64,000 nucleotides of DNA from an uncultured Rhizobium sp. (GCA_945952415.1 CAMFIF010000002.1:248001-312000), one strand, 5' to 3'; positions 30,836 through 39,646 are shown, counted from the first letter of the stretch. Numbers and translations: made by a program. Notes: a model not told the origin generated them from the sequence alone.

Positions 30836-32020
30836 TCAGGCAGCTTCGGCAAGGCTTGCGCGGTCGCGGAACAGATCGATGGCGGCGCCGACGCCGGAGC
30901 CCGGCTTCAGCTTTACGCCGCAATCGAGCAGGGTCATTTCCGCCGCCGAAAGGGCGGTGCAGACCATGCCCTCATTCAGCGAACCCAGATGGCCGATGCG
31001 GAAGACCTTGCCGGCCACCCGGTTGAGACCGGCGCCGAAGGCGGTGTTGTATCGGGCAAGGCCATGGCGGACGACGCGGGCGCCATCCACGCCCTCGGGA
31101 AGGACGATGGCCGAGACCGTGTCCGAATACCATTTCGGCTCGCGGGCGCAGAGCTTCAGACCCCAGGCCTGGACCGCCGCGCGCACGCCTTCGGCAAGGC
31201 GATGATGGCGCGCGAAGATGGTTTCGAGGCCTTCGTTGCGGATGAGATCGAGCGCGACCCGCAGCCCGCGCAGCAGCTGTGTCGGCGGCGTATAGGGGAA
31301 ATAGCCGGTATCATTGGTGCGGATCATGTCATCGAAGGAGAAGTAGCAGCGCATGTGGCGCGCGGTCTTCGCCGCGGCCAGCGCCTTTGCGGAGACCGAG
31401 AGAAAGCCGAGCCCGGCGGGCAGCATGAAGCCCTTCTGGGAGCCGGAAACGGCGCAATCCACACCCCATTCCTCCTGGCGGAAATCGATGGCGCCGATGG
31501 AAGACACCCCGTCGACGAAGAGAAGGGCGGGATGCCGGGCCGCATCCAGCGCGCGGCGAACGGCGGCGACATCGGAGGTGACCCCGGTCGCGGTTTCGTT
31601 CTGCGTGACGAAGACCGCCTTGATGCGGTGCTCGCGATCGGCCATCAGGCGCTCGGCATAGAGTTCGACCGGCACACCGGTGCCCCAGTCGCAATCGATC
31701 ACATCCACATCGAAGCCCAGCCGCTCCGCCATATCCACCCACAGCAGCGAAAACTGGCCGAACCGGGACATGAGCACCCGGTCGCCCGGCGAGAGCACAT
31801 TGGTCATTGCCGCTTCCCAGGCGCCGGTGCCGGACGAGGGATAGATGAAGACGCGGCCGGTCTCGTTGCGGAAAACGGTCTTCAGATCCTCGAAGATCGG
31901 CAGCGTGAGTTCCGGAAAGGTCGAGGCACGCATGTCCTCCATGGGCAGGTTCATGGCCTGCCGCACCGCGTCCGGAATATTGGTGGGACCGGGAATGAAA
32001 AGATGGGCCTGACCTGCCAT
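30836..32020 (-). CDS. sgaA: Serine-glyoxylate aminotransferase
   Basis: A 394-residue class V PLP aminotransferase that converts serine plus glyoxylate to hydroxypyruvate plus glycine. FIPGPTNIP and SSGTGAWEAAMTNVL at the N-terminus, VDGVSSIGAIDF and the PLP lysine K196 in SGSQKGFMLPAGLGF are typical of the peroxisomal-type AGT/SGA family. ATG at 32020 has GGAGGAC 7-8 bases upstream; the frame extends 39 codons further without similarity. First gene of the serine-cycle run; its promoter must lie in 32021-32200, where I see no clear operator. Confidence 0.94.
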   Translation of the reverse strand: MAGQAHLFIPGPTNIPDAVRQAMNLPMEDMRASTFPELTLPIFEDLKTVFRNETGRVFIYPSSGTGAWEAAMTNVLSPGDRVLMSRFGQFSLLWVDMAERLGFDVDVIDCDWGTGVPVELYAERLMADREHRIKAVFVTQNETATGVTSDVAAVRRALDAARHPALLFVDGVSSIGAIDFRQEEWGVDCAVSGSQKGFMLPAGLGFLSVSAKALAAAKTARHMRCYFSFDDMIRTNDTGYFPYTPPTQLLRGLRVALDLIRNEGLETIFARHHRLAEGVRAAVQAWGLKLCAREPKWYSDTVSAIVLPEGVDGARVVRHGLARYNTAFGAGLNRVAGKVFRIGHLGSLNEGMVCTALSAAEMTLLDCGVKLKPGSGVGAAIDLFRDRASLAEAA

Positions 32021-32196
32021 GAAATGTCCTCCGCTTCGCTCTTCCGCCGGCCCTCGAAAGACGGGCGGCGCATGGGGGCACCTTCCCTCCGCAACGGTCC
32101 GCCCGCCACACTCCCTCGGGCAGAAACGGAAAGCCATCGGGGGAACGGATCGGGTGGGAAGGGACCTACCCGGCCGGCCAACGCGATCGGGAATGC

Positions 32197-32225
32197 TTGA
32201 CTCTGTAAGGATTTTTCCTTACATT
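32197..32225 (+). promoter_or_regulatory. prlF-yhaV promoter with operator palindrome
   Basis: TTGACT (32197-32202) and TACATT (32220-32225) are 17 bases apart, a good sigma-70 fit. A perfect palindrome TGTAAGGA-TTTT-TCCTTACA (32204-32223) fills the spacer and overlaps the -10 box, ideal for repression by PrlF. AAGGAGAT precedes the ATG at 32247. Confidence 0.75.
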
Positions 32226-32246
32226 AGCGCCTCAAGGAGATAAGCC

Positions 32247-32579
32247 ATGCCACCCATTCTTCGTAAAGTCAGCACGATCACGGAAAAGGGACAGACCACG
32301 GTGCCCAAATCGGTCCGCCAGGCGCTTGGTATCGGTGCCGGTGACCGAGTGGCCTATGTGATTGACGAGAACAGCCGGGTGGTGCTCGAACGGGATGACA
32401 GCGATGAGGATGATCCGGTCATCGGCCGCTTTCTCTCATTACTGGCCCAGGACATGCAGGAAAATCCCGCACGCGCGATCGTGGCCATACCGGACGGTCT
32501 GCAGGAACGGATCGCTGACCTTGCGGGCAGGAGGCCGGTGGATCTCGATGAGCCCATAGACGGCGAGGTCGATCTCTGA
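32247..32579 (+). CDS. prlF: PrlF/SohA-type antitoxin (AbrB fold)
   Basis: A 110-residue protein with an N-terminal swapped-hairpin AbrB domain: STITEKGQTTVPKSVRQALGIGAGDRVAYVID (about 9-40), and a C-terminal toxin-binding part with SLLAQDMQENPARAI, characteristic of PrlF. It should neutralise YhaV and repress its own promoter through the palindrome just upstream. The yhaV start is two bases past its stop codon. Its context next to metabolic genes is typical of mobile toxin-antitoxin modules. Confidence 0.93.
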   Translation: MPPILRKVSTITEKGQTTVPKSVRQALGIGAGDRVAYVIDENSRVVLERDDSDEDDPVIGRFLSLLAQDMQENPARAIVAIPDGLQERIADLAGRRPVDLDEPIDGEVDL

Positions 32580-32581
32580 CC

Positions 32582-33043
32582 ATGGGGCCGGTCAATGGAT
32601 GGACGATCCTTGCGCACCCGCTTCTCCTGGAGCAACTGGACAAGCTCGCTTCGGCCGCAGAACGGCAAAGGGCAAAGGATCCCGCCGGCTTCGAAAACAG
32701 CGCCAATGCCAAGCTGCTTCGGGCGCTCAATCACCTGATGTTCGAACAGATCCCATCGGACCCCGCCGCCCCGGAATACCGGCAGGGGGATACGCTTGGC
32801 GGCGGTCGCAAGCACTGGTTTCGCGCCAAGTTCGGCAATCAGCGGTTCCGGCTGTTCTTCCGGTTCAGTTCGGCGAGCCGCATCATCATCTTTGCCTGGG
32901 TGAATGATCAGACGACGCTTCGGACCTATGGTTCGCGGTCTGATGCCTATGCGGTTTTCCGCTCCATGCTGGAAAAAGGCCATCCGCCGGATGACTGGGA
33001 AGCGCTTCTTTCCGCAAGCCGTTCCGTTGCGACCAAGAAGTAA
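32582..33043 (+). CDS. yhaV: YhaV ribonuclease toxin
   Basis: A 153-residue RelE-superfamily toxin. The blocks NGWTILAHPLLLEQLDKL, RAKFGNQRFRLFFRFSSASRIIIFAWVNDQTTLRTYG and DAYAVFRSMLEKGHPPDDWEALL align well with E. coli YhaV in length and order, including the arginines thought to act in RNA cleavage. Partner of the antitoxin directly upstream. It converges on the LuxR-type gene with only three bases between. Confidence 0.93.
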   Translation: MGPVNGWTILAHPLLLEQLDKLASAAERQRAKDPAGFENSANAKLLRALNHLMFEQIPSDPAAPEYRQGDTLGGGRKHWFRAKFGNQRFRLFFRFSSASRIIIFAWVNDQTTLRTYGSRSDAYAVFRSMLEKGHPPDDWEALLSASRSVATKK

Positions 33044-33046
33044 ATT

Positions 33047-33685
33047 CTAACCCCGCCGGCGCTGTTCTGTGGCGAAAAGGGAGACGGCCATGGCGCGGTT
33101 GCGGACTTCCAGCTTGTCGTAGAGATTCTTCAGGTGGTACTTCACCGTGTTCTCGGAAATGCCCGTTCGGGTGGCGATCTGGGTGTTCGTCCAGCCGTCG
33201 CCCAGCATGCCCAGAAGCTCCCTTTCGCGCTGGGTAAGGCGGGCGAGCGGGCTGTCGGCCACCCGGTTCAGCGCGGCATAGGGAATGCAGATGCGCCCCC
33301 TGGCAACCGCCTGGAAGGTGGTGAAGAGGATCGCGGGGTCCTCGAACTGGTAGCAGAGGCCGTGCACCCCGAGCCGCACCGCCTCGGCCACGACAAGCGG
33401 ATTGTTCTGGTCGGCGAAGATGACGATCCTCGGCTTCAGGCCCTGGCGGGCGATCTCGGCCAGGATTTCCGGCGCATCGGCGCCATCGAGCGACCAGCCA
33501 AGCAGCAGGAAATCCGGCATGCGCTCATGGAGGGCATGGGAGAGGTCGGCGGCGTTGCGCACATGGCCATAGACGGCATAATCGCCCTGCCGGTCGAAGA
33601 GTTCGCGCAGCGCCGAGACCACGAGCGGATTGCGCTCGGCCACCAGCACTTCCTGTGGCGCACCCCTCCCCGGCCTCTCGATCAT
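33047..33685 (-). CDS. LuxR-family regulator with degenerate receiver
   Basis: A 212-residue NarL-like protein: receiver-fold domain (about 12-130) and C-terminal LuxR HTH (LTQRERELLGMLGDGWTNTQIATRTGISENTVKYHLKNLYDKL). Compared with NarL, the acidic pair is A16/E17, the phospho-acceptor position is G63 (LLLGWSLDG), the Thr/Ser position A91 and the lysine position Q113. It therefore cannot be phosphorylated in the normal way and may respond to a ligand, a partner, or not at all. ATG 33685 has GGAGGAGGG upstream. No histidine kinase is near. Target unknown. Confidence 0.88.
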   Translation of the reverse strand: MIERPGRGAPQEVLVAERNPLVVSALRELFDRQGDYAVYGHVRNAADLSHALHERMPDFLLLGWSLDGADAPEILAEIARQGLKPRIVIFADQNNPLVVAEAVRLGVHGLCYQFEDPAILFTTFQAVARGRICIPYAALNRVADSPLARLTQRERELLGMLGDGWTNTQIATRTGISENTVKYHLKNLYDKLEVRNRAMAVSLFATEQRRRG

Positions 33686-33784
33686 GCGAGCCCTCCTCCG
33701 GAATAAATTTGCGCGCCCCGCCGCAGGCGATACCAGCAGCGACCTTGCGCAAACCATCGGATTTTTACGTCCTCCTGCCCCGCA

Positions 33785-33811
33785 GCGCCTCAGGAACGGG
33801 TCCTGAAGCGC
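33785..33811. other. Strong intergenic hairpin upstream of the LuxR-type gene
   Basis: GCGC-c-TCAGGA-ACGGG-TCCTGA-a-GCGC: an imperfect 11-bp stem with one mismatch and a 5-base loop, about 100 bases upstream of the LuxR-type start and 160 past the flavoprotein stop. It has no T-run on either strand directly beside it. It could be an operator or a Rho-assisted terminator. Confidence 0.4.
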
Positions 33812-33971
33812 AGCCTCCCGGGGTTTTCTTGTGGAAAACTAGCATCGGGCAGCGGGGCTATCCGATCCGTAAGCGACGCGGCTTGGCCTGTTCGCCACCC
33901 CCGCGGAGACATTTTGCCGCGCAGGAGGCGTCGTGGCGGAATATTTTACCAATCGGTCGAAAAACCGGCGC

Positions 33972-35189
33972 TTACTTCAGGAGTGCCTTGAGATCGGCTT
34001 CCGGATCGGTGACGAGGCTGCGTTCCGGAGTGATGCCAAGCTCGATCATGCGCTTTGCGACCACATAGGCTCGGGCATCGTTGATGGCGTCGCAGGCGAT
34101 CAGCGCGCCCTCGCGAAAATACCAGACGGAGCGCTGCTCCGGCTTCAGGCCGGGGCGGATGACCGTTTCGTCATAGCCGAGATTGAAGCCGGCGATCTGC
34201 AGCTTGACCTCGTACTGATCCGACCAGAACCAGGGCTTGGCCTGATAGGGCTCCTGGCCGCCTGCCATGACGGCGGCGGCGGCTTCGGCCTGATCGATGG
34301 CGTTCTGGACCGATTCGAGGCGGATGCGGTGGCCTTTCCACGGAAGAACCGTGCAATCGCCGGCGGCGTAGATCGAGGAATCGGCGGTGCGGGCAAATTC
34401 ATCCACCACGATGCCGTTGGCCGTCTCCAGACCGGCGGCGGCGGCCAGCTGGTCATTGGCGGTGACGCCGATGCCGGCAATCACGACATCGACGGGAATG
34501 GTCGTGCCGTCGGAAAGTTCGGCGGCGCTCACATGGCCTTCGGTGCCGATGAGCGTCTTGAGGCCGGTATTCTCGCGGATGGTGACCCCTTCCGCCTCAT
34601 GGATCTCCCGCATCAGCCGGGCCGTTTCCGGCGCGGCGACGCGCTGGAGAATGCGGGGTGCCATTTCGATGACCGTCACTTCAAGGCCGAGCTTGCGGGC
34701 CACAGCTGCCGCTTCGAGGCCGATATAGCCACCGCCGATAACGAGGAGCTGCCGGCCGGCCTGCATCTCGCCGGCGAGACGGTCGGCATCCGCCTTTGAG
34801 CGCATGGTGTAGATACCGGCAAGGTCGCCGCCTGCCGCGGCCGGCAGCCGGCGCGGGGTTGCGCCCGTCACCAGCGCCAGCGTGTGATAGGCAATGCGCT
34901 CGCCATCCTGAAGAAGGACCGCCTTCTCCTGGCGGTCGATCCCGCTCACGGTTACGCCGAGACGGATTTCGACGGCATTTTCCGCATACCAGGCCTCGGG
35001 TCGGAAGAGCAGCCGGTCGAATTCCATGTCGCCCAGCAGATATTTCTTGGATAGCGGCGGGCGCTGGTAGGGCAGCACGGGCTCGTCACCCAGAATGAGG
35101 ATCGGACGTTCGTCCTTGAGGCTCCGAAGCTTCGCCGCCATGGCAAAGGCCGCCTGCCCCGCACCCACGATTACCAGTCTTTCCGTCAC
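33972..35189 (-). CDS. FAD-dependent ferredoxin reductase-like oxidoreductase
   Basis: A 405-residue flavoprotein with an FAD Rossmann motif VGAGQAA (8-14), YQRPPLSKKYL, an NAD Rossmann motif IGGGYIGLEAA (151-161) and SIYAAGDC near 270, then a C-terminal reductase domain. This is the pattern of NADH-dependent ferredoxin/rubredoxin reductases that supply Rieske oxygenases or P450s. I chose a GTG start at 35189 because GGGAGG lies just upstream and family similarity starts there; an ATG-initiated longer frame would run into the end of the Sel1 gene. No oxygenase or ferredoxin gene is adjacent. Confidence 0.88.
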   Translation of the reverse strand: MTERLVIVGAGQAAFAMAAKLRSLKDERPILILGDEPVLPYQRPPLSKKYLLGDMEFDRLLFRPEAWYAENAVEIRLGVTVSGIDRQEKAVLLQDGERIAYHTLALVTGATPRRLPAAAGGDLAGIYTMRSKADADRLAGEMQAGRQLLVIGGGYIGLEAAAVARKLGLEVTVIEMAPRILQRVAAPETARLMREIHEAEGVTIRENTGLKTLIGTEGHVSAAELSDGTTIPVDVVIAGIGVTANDQLAAAAGLETANGIVVDEFARTADSSIYAAGDCTVLPWKGHRIRLESVQNAIDQAEAAAAVMAGGQEPYQAKPWFWSDQYEVKLQIAGFNLGYDETVIRPGLKPEQRSVWYFREGALIACDAINDARAYVVAKRMIELGITPERSLVTDPEADLKALLK

Positions 35190-35331
35190 GCTCGCCTCCC
35201 AGCCATCAAAGCGGCGCGCCACCCTTGCGGCGGCTTTCGCCTTCCCGCGCAAGGGGTAAAGCTTCGGTCGCGGACCGTCAATCGTCGCCACGGGCAAGAT
35301 TTGCCCTTCCCGGCCCGCCGCGACAGGCGGA

Positions 35332-36558
35332 TCAGGGTTCCGTGCCGGGGAGCTTTTCGAGCCCTCGGGCCGTTGCCTCGTTGAGCAACCCGTCGGGCTT
35401 TCCGGCATAAAGACCCCTGCGCTGCAGGAACTCCTGAAGGGCGCGGATGACCTCGGCGGAGAAATCCTGCGGCGAGGAGACGAGCTGGTTCAGGGTATCG
35501 GCATTGCCGGCCATGATGGCGCGGGCCAGCCAGAAGGCTGCCTGTTTCGGATCCGCGCTGGTACCAAGGCCGAATTCGTAGAGATTGGCGAGATTGGCCA
35601 TGGCGGTCGGATTGCCCCCTTCAGCGGCCTGCCGATAGAGATCATAGGCACGGCCATAATCCTGCGGGCCGCCTTCCCCGGCCTCGTAGAGCCGGCCGAG
35701 ATTGGTCATCGCATCAATCTGATGGGCATCGGCGGCGCGGGCATACCATTCCCGGGCGCGGATGAAATCCACAGGCGTGCCGATGCCCTGTTCATGGGCA
35801 TAGCCGAGGGCCGCCATGGAATCGGTATCGCCGAGGGCGGCGGCCTTTTCCAGCCAGGCAAGCGATGCCGTGCCGTCCATGGGCACGCCGGTACCGTCGC
35901 GCAGCATGATCGCCAGATCATACATGGCCACTGCATGGCCTTGGGCGGCGGCGCGGGTGAGCCAGTCGATCGCCTTTTGCGCGTCGGGTTCAACGCCGGC
36001 CCGGCCTTCGCGATAGAGGAGGCCGAGGGAATATTCCGCCAGGCTGTTGCCCTCCCGCGCCGCGTCCTCCAGCAGGGCGATCCCGCGCGGCACGTCCTGC
36101 TCGCCGATCGTGCCCTCGATGTAGAACCAGGCCAGATTCGCCTTGCCATAGGCATTGCCGCGCCGGGCCGCCTCCTCGAAATACCGCCAGGCGCGGTCGA
36201 AATCGCCCCGGGCCTGATAAGCGCGCCCGGTGAGATCGGCAAGCACGGGATCGGCAGGATCGGCAAGGCGCGCGGCATCGCAGGCGCGGATCGCCGCTTC
36301 CGGGTCGATCTGATCGAGCGCCACGCCGGCAAAGGCCGGCGGCGCATAGGGCTCGCCGGCAAGCCGGTGGCATTCGGCGGCAGCGGCGGGTCCGGCCGGC
36401 ACGGTGGCCGCATCCAGGCTGGCAGCGGCCAGCGCCGCCCGGGGCGCGAGCGCCAGCAGCAGCGCGCCGCCGAGCGCCAAACGATGCGCCCCCTTGCGCC
36501 AGACGGAATGGTGAACCTGCATGACCGACTCGAAATCCTGAACCCACCGGCCAGCCAT
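35332..36558 (-). CDS. Exported Sel1-repeat protein
   Basis: A 408-residue protein with an N-terminal hydrophobic export segment (RLALGGALLLALAPRAALA) and a run of about seven Sel1-like repeats (for example GNSLAEYSLGLLYREGRAGVEPDAQKAIDWLTRAA), ending in a peptidoglycan-binding-like stretch (ALQEFLQRRGLYAGKPDGLLNEATARGL). Such proteins act as periplasmic scaffolds; rhizobial members include ExoR-like regulators, but I cannot assign one. The ATG at 36558 has GGAGGGG 10 bases upstream; an ATG at 36522 would give a shorter, more canonical signal peptide. Confidence 0.82.
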   Translation of the reverse strand: MAGRWVQDFESVMQVHHSVWRKGAHRLALGGALLLALAPRAALAAASLDAATVPAGPAAAAECHRLAGEPYAPPAFAGVALDQIDPEAAIRACDAARLADPADPVLADLTGRAYQARGDFDRAWRYFEEAARRGNAYGKANLAWFYIEGTIGEQDVPRGIALLEDAAREGNSLAEYSLGLLYREGRAGVEPDAQKAIDWLTRAAAQGHAVAMYDLAIMLRDGTGVPMDGTASLAWLEKAAALGDTDSMAALGYAHEQGIGTPVDFIRAREWYARAADAHQIDAMTNLGRLYEAGEGGPQDYGRAYDLYRQAAEGGNPTAMANLANLYEFGLGTSADPKQAAFWLARAIMAGNADTLNQLVSSPQDFSAEVIRALQEFLQRRGLYAGKPDGLLNEATARGLEKLPGTEP

Positions 36559-36710
36559 GACCGATTTGCCCCTCCCGGGGAAAGGGCGACCTTTGGCAGA
36601 GGGCCAATTGGTCACATGTTTATGCCGCACCTGAACCAAAAGATGGGCCTTTCCGGGGCATCTGGCCAAGCCCGACAAAATGGAATATTCATTTCACCCA
36701 TGGAATTTTC

Positions 36711-37592
36711 ATGACGCGGGGAATGGGCGAAATGGCAGAGAGCCAGCTGGCGGCGGTGCCGCGCGACTTCGACAGTTTGCGCGCCCATATCATCGAGCGG
36801 CAGGAGCAGATGCCGAAGCGTCTGGCGCAGGTGGCGGCCTTCGCGCTCGCCAATCCCGATGACATCGCCTTCGGCACGGCGGCAAGCATTGCGTCCGCCG
36901 CCGACGTGCAGCCGTCGACGCTGGTTCGCCTTGCCCATCACCTTGGCTATGCGGGCTTTTCGGACCTGCAGACGATCTTTCGCGGACGGCTCAGGGAACG
37001 CACATCGTCCTATGAGGAGCGGCTGATCTCGCTCGAACAATCGGAAGCCGGCGGCGCGGATGCGGCGGTTCTGAACGGTTTTCTCACCGCGGCGATGCAA
37101 TCGCTCAGCCGGCTTTCGCAGCAATTGCCGGCGGAGAGCTTTTCCCGGGCGGTGGACATCCTCGGCAAGGCGGAAACCATCTATCTCCTCGGCAAGCGCC
37201 GCTCCTATCCGCTGGTGGCGCACATGTCCTATGCCTTTTCCAAGCTCGGCATCCGCCACCAGCTGATCGCTTCGCCGAACGGCGTCGATCAGGAAAGCAT
37301 CCAGTTCGCCACGCCGCGCGATGCGGCCCTGGCCATCAGCTTCTCCCCCTATGCGCCGGAAACCATCCGCCATGCGGAGGCCATGCAGGCCAGCCGCACG
37401 CCCGTGGTGGCGCTGACCGATTCGCCCTTTTCGCCACTGGCCCGCGCCGCCGATTGCTGGTTCGAGGTGTCGGAAGCGGATTTCTCCGGTTTCCGGTCGA
37501 TCTCGGCCTCCATGGCGCTGTGCATGGCGCTGCCGGTGGCCATTGCCGAGAAGCGGCGGCACAAAAAGACGGCAAAACAGAAAATGGAATGA
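36711..37592 (+). CDS. iolR: RpiR-family repressor of inositol genes
   Basis: A 293-residue regulator with an N-terminal RpiR HTH (ASIASAADVQPSTLVRLAHHLGYAGFSDLQ, about 58-88) and a C-terminal SIS sugar-phosphate domain (IYLLGKRRSYPLVAHMSYAFSKLG). It stands in front of iolC-iolD-iolE-iolB, as iolR does in S. meliloti, where the RpiR-type IolR represses the pathway. A GGAA-N6-TTCC element overlaps its stop codon and a near match (one base off) lies at 36682-36695 just before its own start, so autoregulation is likely. ATG 36711 is given; M5 at 36723 is an alternative. Confidence 0.9.
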   Translation: MTRGMGEMAESQLAAVPRDFDSLRAHIIERQEQMPKRLAQVAAFALANPDDIAFGTAASIASAADVQPSTLVRLAHHLGYAGFSDLQTIFRGRLRERTSSYEERLISLEQSEAGGADAAVLNGFLTAAMQSLSRLSQQLPAESFSRAVDILGKAETIYLLGKRRSYPLVAHMSYAFSKLGIRHQLIASPNGVDQESIQFATPRDAALAISFSPYAPETIRHAEAMQASRTPVVALTDSPFSPLARAADCWFEVSEADFSGFRSISASMALCMALPVAIAEKRRHKKTAKQKME

Positions 37593-37599
37593 ATATTCC
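37586..37599. promoter_or_regulatory. Putative IolR operator before iolC
   Basis: Exact GGAA-N6-TTCC, the motif reported for the S. meliloti IolR regulon. It shares the core GAATATTC with 36683-36690 upstream of iolR. A possible -35 TTGACT follows at 37603-37608. Confidence 0.6.
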
Positions 37600-37691
37600 G
37601 AATTGACTTGCAAACAGAATGCATGTTTCAATACAGGCCTGTTCGGGATGCTCCGCGTGGGCGTCCGTCACCGGCATTCTGAGAGGGGATC

Positions 37692-39617
37692 ATGACCGCA
37701 GCGCGCTTCAAGGACACCGCGACACTCGATGTCATCACCATCGGCCGCTCCTCGGTCGATCTTTATGGCCAGCAGACCGGTTCGCGGCTGGAAGACATCG
37801 CCTCCTTTGCGAAATCCGTGGGCGGATGCCCGGCCAACATCGCCATCGGTACGGCACGCCTCGGGCTCAAATCGGCGCTGATTACCCGCGTCGGCGACGA
37901 GCAGATGGGCAATTTCATCCGCGAGCAGATGGAACGTGAGGGCGTGGATACGGGCGGCATCGTGGTCGATCCCGAACGCCTGACGGCGCTGGTCATTCTG
38001 TCGGTCGAAAACGACAAGACCTTTCCGCTGATCTTCTACCGGGAAAACTGCGCCGACATGGCGCTTTGCGAGGCGGATATCGACGAGGATTTCATCAAGT
38101 CGTCGAAATCGGTTCTGGTGTCGGGCACGCATTTTTCCAAGCCGGGCCCGGATGCGGCCCAGCGCAAGGCCATGCGGATTGCCCGAGAGAACGGTGGCAA
38201 GGTGATCTTCGACATCGATTACCGCCCGAACCTCTGGGGTCTTGCCGGCCATCGCGCCGGCGAGGAGCGCTACATCGCCTCCGACAAGGTCTCCGCGCAT
38301 CTGAAAACGGTTCTGCCCCAGTGCGACCTGATCGTCGGCACCGAAGAAGAAGTGCTGATCGCTTCGGGCGAAAGCGACCTGCTTTCGGCGCTGAAGACCA
38401 TCCGCACGCTGTCGGATGCGACCATCGTGCTGAAGCGCGGCCCGATGGGCTGCATCGTCTATGAAGGCGAGATCACCGACAATCTGGAAGACGGGATCGT
38501 CGGCAAGGGTTTTCCGATCGAGGTTTATAATGTGCTCGGCGCCGGCGACAGCTTCATGTCGGGCCTGCTTTCCGGCTGGCTGAAGGGCCGGGATTGGAAG
38601 GATGCGGCCACCCGCGCCAATGCCTGCGGTGCCTTTGCCGTTTCGCGCCTGCTCTGCTCGCCGGAAATCCCGACGGCGGAGGAACTGGAATTCTTCCTGA
38701 AGAACGGTTCCCGGGAACATGCGCTGCGCAAGGACGAGGCGATCAACCATATCCACTGGGCGACCACCCGGCGCAAGGAGATCCCGCTGCTGATGGCGCT
38801 CGCCATCGATCATCGCTCGCAGCTGGTGAGCGTTGCCGACGAATTGAAGGTGCCGCACCGGAAGATCAACGATTTCAAGCGGCTCGCCGTTTCCGCCGCC
38901 GCCCGCGTTGCGCAGGGGCGCGAGGGCTATGGCATGCTCATCGACGAGCGCTTCGGGCGCGAGGCCTTCTTCGATGCGGCGCAAAAGAATTTCACCTGGA
39001 TCGGCCGTCCGGTCGAGTTGCCGGGCTCGCGGCCGCTGCGCTACGAATTCAGCCAGGACATGGGGTCGCAGCTGGTGGAATGGCCGGTCGATCATTGCAT
39101 CAAGGCGCTCTGCTTCTACCATCCGGACGATCCGGCGGCCCTGAAGGCGGAACAGCAGGAGAAGCTGCGGTCGCTGTTCGAAGCCGCCCGCAAGGTGGGC
39201 CGCGAACTGTTGATCGAGATCATTGCCGGCAAGAACGGCCCGCTCTCCGACACGACCATTTCCACGGCGCTTTCGGAGCTCTATGCGCTTGGAATCAAGC
39301 CCGACTGGTGGAAGCTGGAGCCGCAGGCCTCGCCCGCCGCCTGGAAGAATATCGAGGCGGTCATCGAGGCGCAGGATCCGCTGTGCCGCGGCATCGTGCT
39401 GCTGGGGCTCGAAGCGCCGGCGGCGGAGCTGGAAAAGGCCTTCCGCGCCACGCTGGCCTCGCCCATGGTGCGTGGCTTTGCGGTTGGCCGCACGATCTTT
39501 GCCCATGCCGCCCGCCAGTGGCTTTCCGGCCAGATGAATGACGAGCAGGCGATTGCCGACATGGCGAACCGCTTCGGCGAACTGACCACCGCCTGGCTGA
39601 AGACGCGCGGCCTTTGA
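37692..39617 (+). CDS. iolC: 5-dehydro-2-deoxygluconokinase fused to a DUF2090 domain
   Basis: A 641-residue two-domain protein. Residues about 10-330 are a PfkB/ribokinase-type kinase (ITIGRSSVDLYG, VGGCPANIAIGTARLG, and the ATP/anion-hole motif VLGAGDSFMSGLLSGWL) that phosphorylates 5-dehydro-2-deoxygluconate. Residues about 335-640 form the DUF2090 domain, an aldolase-like TIM barrel that in other bacteria is associated with cleavage of the product, the IolJ step. The fusion is common in Rhizobiales. ATG 37692 has GAGAGGGG upstream. No separate iolJ is present here, in keeping with the fused domain doing that job. Confidence 0.93.
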   Translation: MTAARFKDTATLDVITIGRSSVDLYGQQTGSRLEDIASFAKSVGGCPANIAIGTARLGLKSALITRVGDEQMGNFIREQMEREGVDTGGIVVDPERLTALVILSVENDKTFPLIFYRENCADMALCEADIDEDFIKSSKSVLVSGTHFSKPGPDAAQRKAMRIARENGGKVIFDIDYRPNLWGLAGHRAGEERYIASDKVSAHLKTVLPQCDLIVGTEEEVLIASGESDLLSALKTIRTLSDATIVLKRGPMGCIVYEGEITDNLEDGIVGKGFPIEVYNVLGAGDSFMSGLLSGWLKGRDWKDAATRANACGAFAVSRLLCSPEIPTAEELEFFLKNGSREHALRKDEAINHIHWATTRRKEIPLLMALAIDHRSQLVSVADELKVPHRKINDFKRLAVSAAARVAQGREGYGMLIDERFGREAFFDAAQKNFTWIGRPVELPGSRPLRYEFSQDMGSQLVEWPVDHCIKALCFYHPDDPAALKAEQQEKLRSLFEAARKVGRELLIEIIAGKNGPLSDTTISTALSELYALGIKPDWWKLEPQASPAAWKNIEAVIEAQDPLCRGIVLLGLEAPAAELEKAFRATLASPMVRGFAVGRTIFAHAARQWLSGQMNDEQAIADMANRFGELTTAWLKTRGL

Positions 39618-39646
39618 CGAGAAAAGAAGATTTCGGGAGGAACCCC

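Noticed and set aside
35190..35408. N-terminal extension of the flavoprotein to an ATG at 35408
   Set aside because: It would overlap the end of the Sel1 gene and adds 73 residues before the FAD motif; a GTG with GGGAGG lies exactly at the conserved start.
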